Positions 24,561-37,371 of a stretch of 64,000 nt of DNA are shown here, one piece after another (positions within the stretch are counted from its first letter, which is position 1; each line of letters starts with the position of its first letter). The notes beneath the pieces were generated by a model that worked only from the letters and a program-made list of their open reading frames with translations, did no database searches and was not told where the DNA came from. The stretch is from NCBI GenBank assembly GCA_958299035.1, contig CATQJL010000305.1, positions 63,088,127-63,152,126 on the forward strand, in the 5' to 3' direction. A program made the translations under genes and the position numbers. The stretch is from Cylicocyclus nassatus. Taxonomy: Eukaryota; Nematoda; Chromadorea; Rhabditida; Strongylidae.

Positions 24561-25107
24561 TGATGCATTCAGAACACGGACGAAACATTTTCATTTTCCG
24601 CTCAAATCGCTGGAATTCATCAGCGAACGTTGCGGAGCATTGTGCAATCCCATACCATGTGCCAAGTCGAGCGACATTCGATGGCAAAATGTTTGCCGCC
24701 AGCAGGGGTCGAACCTGCGACCTTGGGCTTATTAGACCCACGCTCTAACCGACTGAGCTATGGCGGCTGATGCATTCAGAACACGGACGAAACATTTTCA
24801 TTTTCCGCTCAAATCGCTGGAATTCATCAGCGAACGTTGCGGAGCATTGTGCAATCCCATACCATGTGCCAAGTCGAGCGACATTCGATGGCAAAATGTT
24901 TGCCGCCAGCAGGGGTCGAACCTGCGACCTTGGGCTTATTAGACCCACGCTCTAACCGACTGAGCTATGGCGGCTGATGCATTCAGAACACGGACGAAAC
25001 ATTTTCATTTTCCGATCAAATCGCTGGAATTCATCAGCGAACGTTGCGGAGCATTGTGCAATCTCATACCATGTGCCAAGTCGAGCGACATTCGATGGCA
25101 AAATGTT

Positions 25108-25212
25108 TGCCGCCAGCAGGGGTCGAACCTGCGACCTTGGGCTTATTAGACCCACGCTGCTGCGACCTTGGGCTTATTAGACCCACGCTCTAACCGACTG
25201 AGCTATGGCGGC
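25108..25212 (-). tRNA. tRNA-Ile(AAT) with 31-nt insert
   Basis: Insert equivalent to 25144-25174; the junction to the next block lies just right of it. Confidence 0.8.
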
Positions 25213-25552
25213 TGATGCATTCAGAACACGGACGAAACATTTTCATTTTCCGCACAAATCGCTGGAATTCATCAGCGAACGTTGCGGAGCATTGTGCAAT
25301 CCCATACCATGTGCCAAGTCGAGCGACATTCGATGGCAAAATGTTTGCCGCCAGCAGGGGTCGAACCTGCGATCTTGGGCTTATTAGACCCACGCTCTAA
25401 CCGACTGAGCTATGGCGGCTGATGCATTCAGAACACGGACGAAACATTTTCATTTTCCGCTCGAATCGCTGGAATTCATCAGCGAACGCTGCGGAGCATT
25501 GTACAATCCCATACCATGTGCCAAGTCGAGCGACATTCGATGGCAAAATGTT

Positions 25553-25626
25553 TGTCGCCAGCAGGGGTCGAACCTGCGACCTTGGACTTATTAGACCCAC
25601 GCTCTAACCGACTAAGCTATGGCGGC
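25553..25626 (-). tRNA. tRNA-Ile(AAT), triple variant
   Basis: This is the counterpart of 17553-17626 in the block duplicated 8000 bp away. Confidence 0.78.
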
Positions 25627-25759
25627 TGATGCATTCAGGACACGGACGAAACATTTTCATTTTCCGCTCAAATCGCTGGAATTCATCAGCGAACGTTGCG
25701 GAGCATTGTGCAATCCCATACCATGTGCCAAGTCGAGCGACATTCGATGGCAAAATGTT

Positions 25760-25833
25760 TGCCGCCAGCAGGGGTCGAAGCTGCGACCTTGGGCTTATTA
25801 GACCCACGCTTTAACCGACTGAGCTATGGCGGC
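25760..25833 (-). pseudogene. tRNA-Ile(AAT)-like with G53C and G22A
   Basis: It has the B-box change of 17760-17833 plus G22A, which opens the D-stem pair with C13. It is the most damaged copy in the array. Confidence 0.7.
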
Positions 25834-25966
25834 TGATGCATTCAGAACACGGACGAAACATTTTCATTTTCCGCTCAAATCGCTGGAATTCATCAGCGAA
25901 CGTTGCGGAGCATTGTGCAATCCCATACCATGTGCCAAGTCGAGCGACATTCGATGGCAAAATGTT

Positions 25967-26040
25967 TGCCGCTAGCAGGGGTCGAACCTGCGACCTTGGG
26001 CTTATTAGACCCACGCTCTAACCGACTGAGCTATGGCGGC
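25967..26040 (-). tRNA. tRNA-Ile(AAT), G67A
   Basis: Counterpart of 17967-18040, 8000 bp away. Confidence 0.76.
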
Positions 26041-26380
26041 TGATGCATTCAGAACACGGACGAAACATTTTCATTTTCCGCTCAAATCGCTGGAATTCAT
26101 CAGCGAACGTTGCGGAGCATTGTGCAATCCCATACCATGTGCCAAGTCGAGCGACATTCGATGGCAAAATGTTTGCCGCCAGCAGGGGTCGAACCTGCGA
26201 CCTTGGGCTTATTAGACCCACGCTCTAACCGACTGAGCTATGGCGGCTGATGCATTCAGAACACGGACGAAACATTTTCATTTTCCGCTCAAATCGCTGG
26301 AATTCATCAGCGAACGTTGCGGAGCATTGTGCAATCCCATACCACGTGCCAAGTCGAGCGACATTCGATGGCAAAATGTT

Positions 26381-26454
26381 TGCCGCCAGCAGGGGTCGAA
26401 CCTGCGACCTTGGGCTTATTAGACACACGCTCTAACCGACTGAGCTATGGCGGC
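26381..26454 (-). tRNA. tRNA-Ile(AAT), G29T
   Basis: Counterpart of 18381-18454 in the duplicated block. Confidence 0.72.
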
Positions 26455-26587
26455 TGATGCATTCAGAACACGGACGAAACATTTTCATTTTCCGCTCAAA
26501 TCGCTGGAATTCATCAGCGAACGTTGCGGAGCATTGTGCAATCCCATACCATGTGCCAAGTCGAGCGACATTCGATGGCAAAATGTT

Positions 26588-26692
26588 TGCCGCCAGCAGG
26601 GGTCGAACCTGCGACCTTGGGCTTATTAGACCCACGCTGCTGCGACCTTGGGCTTATTAGACCCACGCTCTAACCGACTGAGCTATGGCGGC
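26588..26692 (-). tRNA. tRNA-Ile(AAT) with 31-nt insert
   Basis: Insert equivalent to 26624-26654; counterpart of 18588-18692. Confidence 0.8.
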
Positions 26693-27239
26693 TGATGCAT
26701 TCAGAACACGGACGAAACATTTTCATTTTCCGCTCAAATCGCTGGAATTCATCAGCGAACGTTGCGGAGCATTGTGCAATCCCATACCATGTGCCAAGTC
26801 GAGCGACATTCGATGGCAAAATGTTTGCCGCCAGCAGGGGTCGAACCTGCGACCTTGGGCTTATTAGACCCACGCTCTAACCGACTGAGCTATGGCGGCT
26901 GATGCATTCAGAACACGGACGAAACATTTTCATTTTCCGCTCAAATCGCTGGAATTCATCAGCGAACGTTGCGGAGCATTGTGCAATCCCATACCATGTG
27001 CCAAGTCGAGCGACATTCGATGGCAAAATGTTTGCCGCCAGCAGGGGTCGAACCTGCGACCTTGGGCTTATTAGACCCACGCTCTAACCGACTGAGCTAT
27101 GGCGGCTGATGCATTCAGAACACGGACGAAACATTTTCATTTTCCGATCAAATCGCTGGAATTCATCAGCGAACGTTGCGGAGCATTGTGCAATCTCATA
27201 CCATGTGCCAAGTCGAGCGACATTCGATGGCAAAATGTT

Positions 27240-27344
27240 TGCCGCCAGCAGGGGTCGAACCTGCGACCTTGGGCTTATTAGACCCACGCTGCTGCGACCT
27301 TGGGCTTATTAGACCCACGCTCTAACCGACTGAGCTATGGCGGC
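27240..27344 (-). tRNA. tRNA-Ile(AAT) with 31-nt insert
   Basis: Insert equivalent to 27276-27306; counterpart of 19240-19344. Confidence 0.8.
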
Positions 27345-27684
27345 TGATGCATTCAGAACACGGACGAAACATTTTCATTTTCCGATCAAATCGCTGGAAT
27401 TCATCAGCGAACGTTGCGGAGCATTGTGCAATCTCATACCATGTGCCAAGTCGAGCGACATTCGATGGCAAAATGTTTGCCGCCAGCAGGGGTCGAACCT
27501 GCGACCTTGGGCTTATTAGACCCACGCTCTAACCGACTGAACTATGGCGGCTGATGCATTCAGAACACGGACGAAACATTTTCATTTTCCGCTCAAATCG
27601 CTGGAATTCATCAGCTGACGCTGCGGAGCATTGTGCAATCCCATACCATGTGCCAAGTCGAGCGACATTCGATGGCAAAATGTT

Positions 27685-27758
27685 TGCCGCCAGCAGGGGT
27701 CGAACCTGCGACCTTGGGCTTATTAGACACACGCTCTAACCGACTGAGCTATGGCGGC
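27685..27758 (-). tRNA. tRNA-Ile(AAT), G29T
   Basis: G29T here sits next to the agctgacgctg spacer instead of the usual one, so the variant has been exchanged between unit lineages. Confidence 0.72.
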
Positions 27759-27891
27759 TGATGCATTCAGAACAAGGACGAAACATTTTCATTTTCCGCT
27801 CAAATCGCTGGAATTCATCAGCGAACGTTGCGGAGCATTGTGCAATCCCATACCATGTGCCAAGTCGAGCGACATTCGATGGCAAAATGTT

Positions 27892-27996
27892 TGCCGCCAG
27901 CAGGGGTCGAACCTGCGACCTTGGGCTTATTAGACCCACGCTGCTGCGACCTTGGGCTTATTAGACCCACGCTCTAACCGACTGAGCTATGGCGGC
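27892..27996 (-). tRNA. tRNA-Ile(AAT) with 31-nt insert
   Basis: Insert equivalent to 27928-27958. Confidence 0.8.
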
Positions 27997-28336
27997 TGAT
28001 GCATTCAGAACACGGACGAAACATTTTCATTTTCCGCTCAAATCGCTGGAATTCATCAGCGAACGTTGCGGAGCATTGTGCAATCCCATACCATGTGCCA
28101 AGTCGAGCGACATTCGATGGCAAAATGTTTGCCGCCAGCAGGGGTCGAACCTGCGACCTTGGGCTTATTAGACCCACGCTCTAACCGACTGAGCTATGGC
28201 GGCTGATGCATTCAGAACACGGACGAAACATTTTCATTTTCCGCTCAAATCGCTGGAATTCATCAGCGAACGTTGCGGAGCATTGTGCAATCCCATACCA
28301 TGTGCCAAGTCGAGCGACATTCGATGGCAAAATGTT

Positions 28337-28441
28337 TGCCGCCAGCAGGGGTCGAACCTGCGACCTTGGGCTTATTAGACCCACGCTGCTGCGACCTTGG
28401 GCTTATTAGACCCACGCTCTAACCGACTGAGCTATGGCGGC
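28337..28441 (-). tRNA. tRNA-Ile(AAT) with 31-nt insert
   Basis: Insert equivalent to 28373-28403. Confidence 0.8.
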
Positions 28442-28988
28442 TGATGCATTCAGAACACGGACGAAACATTTTCATTTTCCGATCAAATCGCTGGAATTCA
28501 TCAGCGAACGTTGCGGAGCATTGTGCAATCTCATACCATGTGCCAAGTCGAGCGACATTCGATGGCAAAATGTTTGCCGCCAGCAGGGGTCGAACCTGCG
28601 ACCTTGGGCTTATTAGACCCACGCTCTAACCGACTGAACTATGGCGGCTGATGCATTCAGAACACGGACGAAACATTTTCATTTTCCGCTCAAATCGCTG
28701 GAATTCATCAGCTGACGCTGCGGAGCATTGTGCAATCCCATACCATGTGCCAAGTCGAGCGACATTCGATGGCAAAATGTTTGCCGCCAGCAGGGGTCGA
28801 ACCTGCGACCTTGGGCTTATTAGACCCACGCTCTAACCGACTGAGCTATGGCGGCTGATGCATTCAGAACACGGACGAAACATTTTCATTTTCCGCTCAA
28901 ATCGCTGGAATTCATCAGCGAACGTTGCGGAGCATTGTGCAATCCCATACCATGTGCCAAGTCGAGCGACATTCGATGGCAAAATGTT

Positions 28989-29093
28989 TGCCGCCAGCAG
29001 GGGTCGAACCTGCGACCTTGGGCTTATTAGACCCACGCTGCTGCGACCTTGGGCTTATTAGACCCACGCTCTAACCGACTGAGCTATGGCGGC
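28989..29093 (-). tRNA. tRNA-Ile(AAT) with 31-nt insert
   Basis: Insert equivalent to 29025-29055. Confidence 0.8.
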
Positions 29094-29433
29094 TGATGCA
29101 TTCAGAACACGGACGAAACATTTTCATTTTCCGCTCAAATCGCTGGAATTCATCAGCGAACGTTGCGGAGCATTGTGCAATCCCATACCATGTGCCAAGT
29201 CGAGCGACATTCGATGGCAAAATGTTTGCCGCCAGCAGGGGTCGAACCTGCGACCTTGGGCTTATTAGACCCACGCTCTAACCGACTGAGCTATGGCGGC
29301 TGATGCATTCAGAACACGGACGAAACATTTTCATTTTCCGATCAAATCGCTGGAATTCATCAGCGAACGTTGCGGAGCATTGTGCAATCTCATACCATGT
29401 GCCAAGTCGAGCGACATTCGATGGCAAAATGTT

Positions 29434-29538
29434 TGCCGCCAGCAGGGGTCGAACCTGCGACCTTGGGCTTATTAGACCCACGCTGCTGCGACCTTGAGCT
29501 TATTAGACCCACGCTCTAACCGACTGAGCTATGGCGGC
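29434..29538 (-). tRNA. tRNA-Ile(AAT) with 31-nt insert
   Basis: Insert equivalent to 29470-29500; one substitution inside the insert (29497) weakens the inner GCCCA-TGGGT pairing. Confidence 0.79.
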
Positions 29539-30292
29539 TGATGCATTCAGAACACGGACGAAACATTTTCATTTTCCGATCAAATCGCTGGAATTCATCA
29601 GCGAACGTTGCGGAGCATTGTGCAATCTCATACCATGTGCCAAGTCGAGCGACATTCGATGGCAAAATGTTTGCCGCCAGCAGGGGTCGAACCTGCGACC
29701 TTGGGCTTATTAGACCCACGCTCTAACCGACTGAACTATGGCGGCTGATGCATTCAGAACACGGACGAAACATTTTCATTTTCCGCTCAAATCGCTGGAA
29801 TTCATCAGCTGACGCTGCGGAGCATTGTGCAATCCCATACCATGTGCCAAATCGAGCGACATTCGATGGCAAAATGTTTGCCGCCAGCAGGGGTCGAACC
29901 TGCGACCTTGGGCTTATTAGACCCACGCTCTAACCGACTGAGCTATGGCGGCTGATGCATTCAGAACACGGACGAAACATTTTCATTTTCCGCACAAATC
30001 GCTGGAATTCATCAGCGAACGTTGCGGAGCATTGTGCAATCCCATACCATGTGCCAAGTCGAGCGACATTCGATGGCAAAATGTTTGCCGCCAGCAGGGG
30101 TCGAACCTGCGATCTTGGGCTTATTAGACCCACGCTCTAACCGACTGAGCTATGGCGGCTGATGCATTCAGAACACGGACGAAACATTTTCATTTTCCGC
30201 TCAAATCGCTGGAATTCATCAGCGAACGTTGCGGAGCATTGTGCAATCCCATACCATGTGCCAAGTCGAGCGACATTCGATGGCAAAATGTT

Positions 30293-30366
30293 TGCCGCCA
30301 GCAGGGGTCGAAGCTGCGACCTTGGGCTTATTAGACCCACGCTCTAACCGACTGAGCTATGGCGGC
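30293..30366 (-). pseudogene. tRNA-Ile(AAT)-like with G53C
   Basis: It has the same B-box change. Here the neighbouring triple-variant unit is missing, consistent with a one-unit deletion by unequal exchange. Confidence 0.68.
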
Positions 30367-30499
30367 TGATGCATTCAGAACACGGACGAAACATTTTCAT
30401 TTTCCGCTCAAATCGCTGGAGTTCATCAGCGAACGTTGCGGAGCATTGTGCAATCCCATACCATGTGCCAAGTCGAGCGACATTCGATGGCAAAATGTT

Positions 30500-30573
30500 T
30501 GCCGCTAGCAGGGGTCGAACCTGCGACCTTGGGCTTATTAGACCCACGCTCTAACCGACTGAGCTATGGCGGC
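30500..30573 (-). tRNA. tRNA-Ile(AAT), G67A
   Basis: G67A lies one unit right of the G53C copy at 30293. The spacer on its 3' side has lost the EcoRI site. Confidence 0.76.
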
Positions 30574-31120
30574 TGATGCATTCAGAACACGGACGAAACA
30601 TTTTCATTTTCCGCTCAAATCGCTGGAATTCATCAGCGAACGTTGCGGAGCATTGTGCAATCCCATACCATGTGCCAAGTCGAGCGACATTCGATGGCAA
30701 AATGTTTGCCGCCAGCAGGGGTCGAACCTGCGACCTTGGGCTTATTAGACCCACGCTCTAACCGACTGAGCTATGGCGGCTGATGCATTCAGAACACGGA
30801 CGAAACATTTTCATTTTCCGCTCAAATCGCTGGAATTCATCAGCGAACGTTGCGGAGCATTGTGCAATCCCATACCACGTGCCAAGTCGAGCGACATTCG
30901 ATGGCAAAATGTTTGCCGCCAGCAGGGGTCGAACCTGCGACCTTGGGCTTATTAGACCCACGCTCTAACCGACTGAGCTATGGCGGCTGATGCATTCAGA
31001 ACACGGACGAAACATTTTCATTTTCCGCTCAAATCGCTGGAATTCATCAGCGAACGTTGCGGAGCATTGTGCAATCCCATACCATGTGCCAAGTCGAGCG
31101 ACATTCGATGGCAAAATGTT

Positions 31121-31225
31121 TGCCGCCAGCAGGGGTCGAACCTGCGACCTTGGGCTTATTAGACCCACGCTGCTGCGACCTTGGGCTTATTAGACCCACG
31201 CTCTAACCGACTGAGCTATGGCGGC
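31121..31225 (-). tRNA. tRNA-Ile(AAT) with 31-nt insert
   Basis: Insert equivalent to 31157-31187. Confidence 0.8.
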
Positions 31226-31772
31226 TGATGCATTCAGAACACGGACGAAACATTTTCATTTTCCGCTCAAATCGCTGGAATTCATCAGCGAACGTTGCGG
31301 AGCATTGTGCAATCCCATACCATGTGCCAAGTCGAGCGACATTCGATGGCAAAATGTTTGCCGCCAGCAGGGGTCGAACCTGCGACCTTGGGCTTATTAG
31401 ACCCACGCTCTAACCGACTGAGCTATGGCGGCTGATGCATTCAGAACACGGACGAAACATTTTCATTTTCCGCTCAAATCGCTGGAATTCATCAGCGAAC
31501 GTTGCGGAGCATTGTGCAATCCCATACCATGTGCCAAGTCGAGCGACATTCGATGGCAAAATGTTTGCCGCCAGCAGGGGTCGAACCTGCGACCTTGGGC
31601 TTATTAGACCCACGCTCTAACCGACTGAGCTATGGCGGCTGATGCATTCAGAACACGGACGAAACATTTTCATTTTCCGATCAAATCGCTGGAATTCATC
31701 AGCGAACGTTGCGGAGCATTGTGCAATCTCATACCATGTGCCAAGTCGAGCGACATTCGATGGCAAAATGTT

Positions 31773-31877
31773 TGCCGCCAGCAGGGGTCGAACCTGCGAC
31801 CTTGGGCTTATTAGACCCACGCTGCTGCGACCTTGGGCTTATTAGACCCACGCTCTAACCGACTGAGCTATGGCGGC
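31773..31877 (-). tRNA. tRNA-Ile(AAT) with 31-nt insert
   Basis: Insert equivalent to 31809-31839; start of the 859-bp module series. Confidence 0.8.
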
Positions 31878-32631
31878 TGATGCATTCAGAACACGGACGA
31901 AACATTTTCATTTTCCGATCAAATCGCTGGAATTCATCAGCGAACGTTGCGGAGCATTGTGCAATCTCATACCATGTGCCAAGTCGAGCGACATTCGATG
32001 GCAAAATGTTTGCCGCCAGCAGGGGTCGAACCTGCGACCTTGGGCTTATTAGACCCACGCTCTAACCGACTGAACTATGGCGGCTGATGCATTCAGAACA
32101 CGGACGAAACATTTTCATTTTCCGCTCAAATCGCTGGAATTCATCAGCTGACGCTGCGGAGCATTGTGCAATCCCATACCATGTGCCAAGTCGAGCGACA
32201 TTCGATGGCAAAATGTTTGCCGCCAGCAGGGGTCGAACCTGCGACCTTGGGCTTATTAGACCCACGCTCTAACCGACTGAGCTATGGCGGCTGATGCATT
32301 CAGAACACGGACGAAACATTTTCATTTTCCGCTCAAATCGCTGGAATTCATCAGCGAACGTTGCGGAGCATTGTGCAATCCCATACCATGTGCCAAGTCG
32401 AGCGACATTCGATGGCAAAATGTTTGCCGCCAGCAGGGGTCGAACCTGCGACCTTGGGCTTATTAGACCCACGCTCTAACCGACTGAGCTATGGCGGCTG
32501 ATGCATTCAGAACACGGACGAAACATTTTCATTTTCCGATCAAATCGCTGGAATTCATCAGCGAACGTTGCGGAGCATTGTGCAATCTCATACCATGTGC
32601 CAAGTCGAGCGACATTCGATGGCAAAATGTT

Positions 32632-32736
32632 TGCCGCCAGCAGGGGTCGAACCTGCGACCTTGGGCTTATTAGACCCACGCTGCTGCGACCTTGGGCTTA
32701 TTAGACCCACGCTCTAACCGACTGAGCTATGGCGGC
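32632..32736 (-). tRNA. tRNA-Ile(AAT) with 31-nt insert
   Basis: Insert equivalent to 32668-32698; 859 bp right of the previous one. Confidence 0.8.
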
Positions 32737-33490
32737 TGATGCATTCAGAACACGGACGAAACATTTTCATTTTCCGATCAAATCGCTGGAATTCATCAGC
32801 GAACGTTGCGGAGCATTGTGCAATCTCATACCATGTGCCAAGTCGAGCGACATTCGATGGCAAAATGTTTGCCGCCAGCAGGGGTCGAACCTGCGACCTT
32901 GGGCTTATTAGACCCACGCTCTAACCGACTGAACTATGGCGGCTGATGCATTCAGAACACGGACGAAACATTTTCATTTTCCGCTCAAATCGCTGGAATT
33001 CATCAGCTGACGCTGCGGAGCATTGTGCAATCCCATACCATGTGCCAAGTCGAGCGACATTCGATGGCAAAATGTTTGCCGCCAGCAGGGGTCGAACCTG
33101 CGACCTTGGGCTTATTAGACCCACGCTCTAACCGACTGAGCTATGGCGGCTGATGCATTCAGAACACGGACGAAACATTTTCATTTTCCGCTCAAATCGC
33201 TGGAATTCATCAGCGAACGTTGCGGAGCATTGTGCAATCCCATACCATGTGCCAAGTCGAGCGACATTCGATGGCAAAATGTTTGCCGCCAGCAGGGGTC
33301 GAACCTGCGACCTTGGGCTTATTAGACCCACGCTCTAACCGACTGAGCTATGGCGGCTGATGCATTCAGAACACGGACGAAACATTTTCATTTTCCGATC
33401 AAATCGCTGGAATTCATCAGCGAACGTTGCGGAGCATTGTGCAATCTCATACCATGTGCCAAGTCGAGCGACATTCGATGGCAAAATGTT

Positions 33491-33595
33491 TGCCGCCAGC
33501 AGGGGTCGAACCTGCGACCTTGGGCTTATTAGACCCACGCTGCTGCGACCTTGGGCTTATTAGACCCACGCTCTAACCGACTGAGCTATGGCGGC
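33491..33595 (-). tRNA. tRNA-Ile(AAT) with 31-nt insert
   Basis: Insert equivalent to 33527-33557; again 859 bp on. Confidence 0.8.
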
Positions 33596-34142
33596 TGATG
33601 CATTCAGAACACGGACGAAACATTTTCATTTTCCGATCAAATCGCTGGAATTCATCAGCGAACGTTGCGGAGCATTGTGCAATCTCATACCATGTGCCAA
33701 GTCGAGCGACATTCGATGGCAAAATGTTTGCCGCCAGCAGGGGTCGAACCTGCGACCTTGGGCTTATTAGACCCACGCTCTAACCGACTGAACTATGGCG
33801 GCTGATGCATTCAGAACACGGACGAAACATTTTCATTTTCCGCTCAAATCGCTGGAATTCATCAGCTGACGCTGCGGAGCATTGTGCAATCCCATACCAT
33901 GTGCCAAATCGAGCGACATTCGATGGCAAAATGTTTGCCGCCAGCAGGGGTCGAACCTGCGACCTTGGGCTTATTAGACCCACGCTCTAACCGACTGAGC
34001 TATGGCGGCTGATGCATTCAGAACACGGACGAAACATTTTCATTTTCCGCACAAATCGCTGGAATTCATCAGCGAACGTTGCGGAGCATTGTGCAATCCC
34101 ATACCATGTGCCAAGTCGAGCGACATTCGATGGCAAAATGTT

Positions 34143-34247
34143 TGCCGCCAGCAGGGGTCGAACCTGCGATCTTGGGCTTATTAGACCCACGCTGCTGCGA
34201 CCTTGGGCTTATTAGACCCACGCTCTAACCGACTGAGCTATGGCGGC
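34143..34247 (-). tRNA. tRNA-Ile(AAT) with 31-nt insert and G46A
   Basis: Insert equivalent to 34179-34209; G46A lies in the 3' exon-equivalent, a combination shared with 35861-35965. Confidence 0.79.
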
Positions 34248-35208
34248 TGATGCATTCAGAACACGGACGAAACATTTTCATTTTCCGCTCAAATCGCTGG
34301 AATTCATCAGCGAACGTTGCGGAGCATTGTGCAATCCCATACCATGTGCCAAGTCGAGCGACATTCGATGGCAAAATGTTTGCCGCCAGCAGGGGTCGAA
34401 CCTGCGACCTTGGGCTTATTAGACCCACGCTCTAACCGACTGAGCTATGGCGGCTGATGCATTCAGAACACGGACGAAACATTTTCATTTTCCGATCAAA
34501 TCGCTGGAATTCATCAGCGAACGTTGCGGAGCATTGTGCAATCTCATACCATGTGCCAAGTCGAGCGACATTCGATGGCAAAATGTTTGCCGCCAGCAGG
34601 GGTCGAACCTGCGACCTTGGGCTTATTAGACCCACGCTCTAACCGACTGAACTATGGCGGCTGATGCATTCAGAACACGGACGAAACATTTTCATTTTCC
34701 GCTCAAATCGCTGGAATTCATCAGCTGACGCTGCGGAGCATTGTGCAATCCCATACCATGTGCCAAGTCGAGCGACATTCGATGGCAAAATGTTTGCCGC
34801 CAGCAGGGGTCGAACCTGCGACCTTGGGCTTATTAGACCCACGCTCTAACCGACTGAGCTATGGCGGCTGATGCATTCAGAACACGGAGGAAACATTTTC
34901 ATTTTCCGCTCAAATCGCTGGAATTCATCAGCGAACGTTGCGGAGCATTGTGCAATCCCATACCATGTGCCAAGTCGAGCGACATTCGATGGCAAAATGT
35001 TTGCCGCCAGCAGGGGTCGAACCTGCGACCTTGGGCTTATTAGACCCACGCTCTAACCGACTGAGCTATGGCGGCTGATGCATTCAGAACACGGACGAAA
35101 CATTTTCATTTTCCGATCAAATCGCTGGAATTCATCAGCGAACGTTGCGGAGCATTGTGCAATCTCATACCATGTGCCAAGTCGAGCGACATTCGATGGC
35201 AAAATGTT

Positions 35209-35313
35209 TGCCGCCAGCAGGGGTCGAACCTGCGACCTTGGGCTTATTAGACCCACGCTGCTGCGACCTTGGGCTTATTAGACCCACGCTCTAACCGACT
35301 GAGCTATGGCGGC
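35209..35313 (-). tRNA. tRNA-Ile(AAT) with 31-nt insert
   Basis: Insert equivalent to 35245-35275. Confidence 0.8.
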
Positions 35314-35860
35314 TGATGCATTCAGAACACGGACGAAACATTTTCATTTTCCGATCAAATCGCTGGAATTCATCAGCGAACGTTGCGGAGCATTGTGCAA
35401 TCTCATACCATGTGCCAAGTCGAGCGACATTCGATGGCAAAATGTTTGCCGCCAGCAGGGGTCGAACCTGCGATTTTGGGCTTATTAGACCCACGCTCTA
35501 ACCGACTGAACTATGGCGGCTGATGCATTCAGAACACGGACGAAACATTTTCATTTTCCGCTCAAATCGCTGGAATTCATCAGCTGACGCTGCGGAGCAT
35601 TGTGCAATCCCATACCATGTGCCAAATCGAGCGACATTCGATGGCAAAATGTTTGCCGCCAGCAGGGGTCGAACCTGCGACCTTGGGCTTATTAGACCCA
35701 CGCTCTAACCGACTGAGCTATGGCGGCTGATGCATTCAGAACACGGACGAAACATTTTCATTTTCCGCACAAATCGCTGGAATTCATCAGCGAACGTTGC
35801 GGAGCATTGTGCAATCCCATACCATGTGCCAAGTCGAGCGACATTCGATGGCAAAATGTT

Positions 35861-35965
35861 TGCCGCCAGCAGGGGTCGAACCTGCGATCCTGGGCTTATT
35901 AGACCCACGCTGCTGCGACCTTGGGCTTATTAGACCCACGCTCTAACCGACTGAGCTATGGCGGC
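35861..35965 (-). tRNA. tRNA-Ile(AAT) with 31-nt insert, G46A and A44G
   Basis: Insert equivalent to 35897-35927; two variable-loop changes in the 3' exon-equivalent. Confidence 0.79.
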
Positions 35966-36305
35966 TGATGCATTCAGAACACGGACGAAACATTTTCATT
36001 TTCCGCTCAAATCGCTGGAATTCATCAGCGAACGTTGCGGAGCATTGTGCAATCCCATACCATGTGCCAAGTCGAGCGACATTCGATGGCAAAATGTTTG
36101 CCGCCAGCAGGGGTCGAACCTGCGACCTTGGGCTTATTAGACCCACGCTCTAACCGACTGAGCTATGGCGGCTGATGCATTCAGAACACGGACGAAACAT
36201 TTTCATTTTCCGCTCAAATCGCTGGAATTCATCAGCGAACGTTGCGGAGCATTGTGCAATCCCATACCATGTGCCAAGTCGAGCGACATTCGATGGCAAA
36301 ATGTT

Positions 36306-36379
36306 TGCCGCCAGCAGGGGTCGAACCTGCGACCTTGGGCTTATTAGACCCACGCTCTAACCGACTGAGCTATGGCGGT
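36306..36379 (-). tRNA. tRNA-Ile(AAT), G1A
   Basis: The first base is A opposite C72, opening the terminal acceptor pair. I saw this change only in this copy. Confidence 0.75.
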
Positions 36380-36512
36380 TGATGCATTCAGAACACGGAC
36401 GAAACATTTTCATTTTCCGATCAAATCGCTGGAATTCATCAGCGAACGTTGCGGAGCATTGTGCAATCTCATACCATGTGCCAAGTCGAGCGACATTCGA
36501 TGGCAAAATGTT

Positions 36513-36617
36513 TGCCGCCAGCAGGGGTCGAACCTGCGACCTTGGGCTTATTAGACCCACGCTGCTGCGACCTTGGGCTTATTAGACCCACGCTCTAACC
36601 GACTGAGCTATGGCGGC
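36513..36617 (-). tRNA. tRNA-Ile(AAT) with 31-nt insert
   Basis: Insert equivalent to 36549-36579; right of the G1A copy. Confidence 0.8.
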
Positions 36618-37371
36618 TGATGCATTCAGAACACGGACGAAACATTTTCATTTTCCGATCAAATCGCTGGAATTCATCAGCGAACGTTGCGGAGCATTGT
36701 GCAATCTCATACCATGTGCCAAGTCGAGCGACATTCGATGGCAAAATGTTTGCCGCCAGCAGGGGTCGAACCTGCGACCTTGGGCTTATTAGACCCACGC
36801 TCTAACCGACTGAACTATGGCGGCTGATGCATTCAGAACACGGACGAAACATTTTCATTTTCCGCTCAAATCGCTGGAATTCATCAGCTGACGCTGCGGA
36901 GCATTGTGCAATCCCATACCATGTGCCAAATCGAGCGACATTCGATGGCAAAATGTTTGCCGCCAGCAGGGGTCGAACCTGCGACCTTGGGCTTATTAGA
37001 CCCACGCTCTAACCGACTGAGCTATGGCGGCTGATGCATTCAGAACACGGACGAAACATTTTCATTTTCCGCACAAATCGCTGGAATTCATCAGCGAACG
37101 TTGCGGAGCATTGTGCAATCCCATACCATGTGCCAAGTCGAGCGACATTCGATGGCAAAATGTTTGCCGCCAGCAGGGGTCGAACCTGCGATCTTGGGCT
37201 TATTAGACCCACGCTCTAACCGACTGAGCTATGGCGGCTGATGCATTCAGAACACGGACGAAACATTTTCATTTTCCGCTCGAATCGCTGGAATTCATCA
37301 GCGAACGCTGCGGAGCATTGTACAATCCCATACCATGTGCCAAGTCGAGCGACATTCGATGGCAAAATGTT

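Larger units (their letters stand above)
16799..29745 (-). repeat. Array block C: about 4-kb duplicated blocks
   Basis: This block holds 60 copies, 17 with the insert. The ordered series of marker variants in 17190-19344 (G46A, triple variant, G53C, G67A, plain, G29T, insert, plain, plain, insert) recurs at 25190-27344, exactly 8000 bp away. The stretch 15058-16798 recurs at 23472-25212 with an 8414-bp offset. The 414-bp difference is two units, so the right-hand copy of a larger block has lost, or the left-hand copy gained, two units. Confidence 0.93.
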
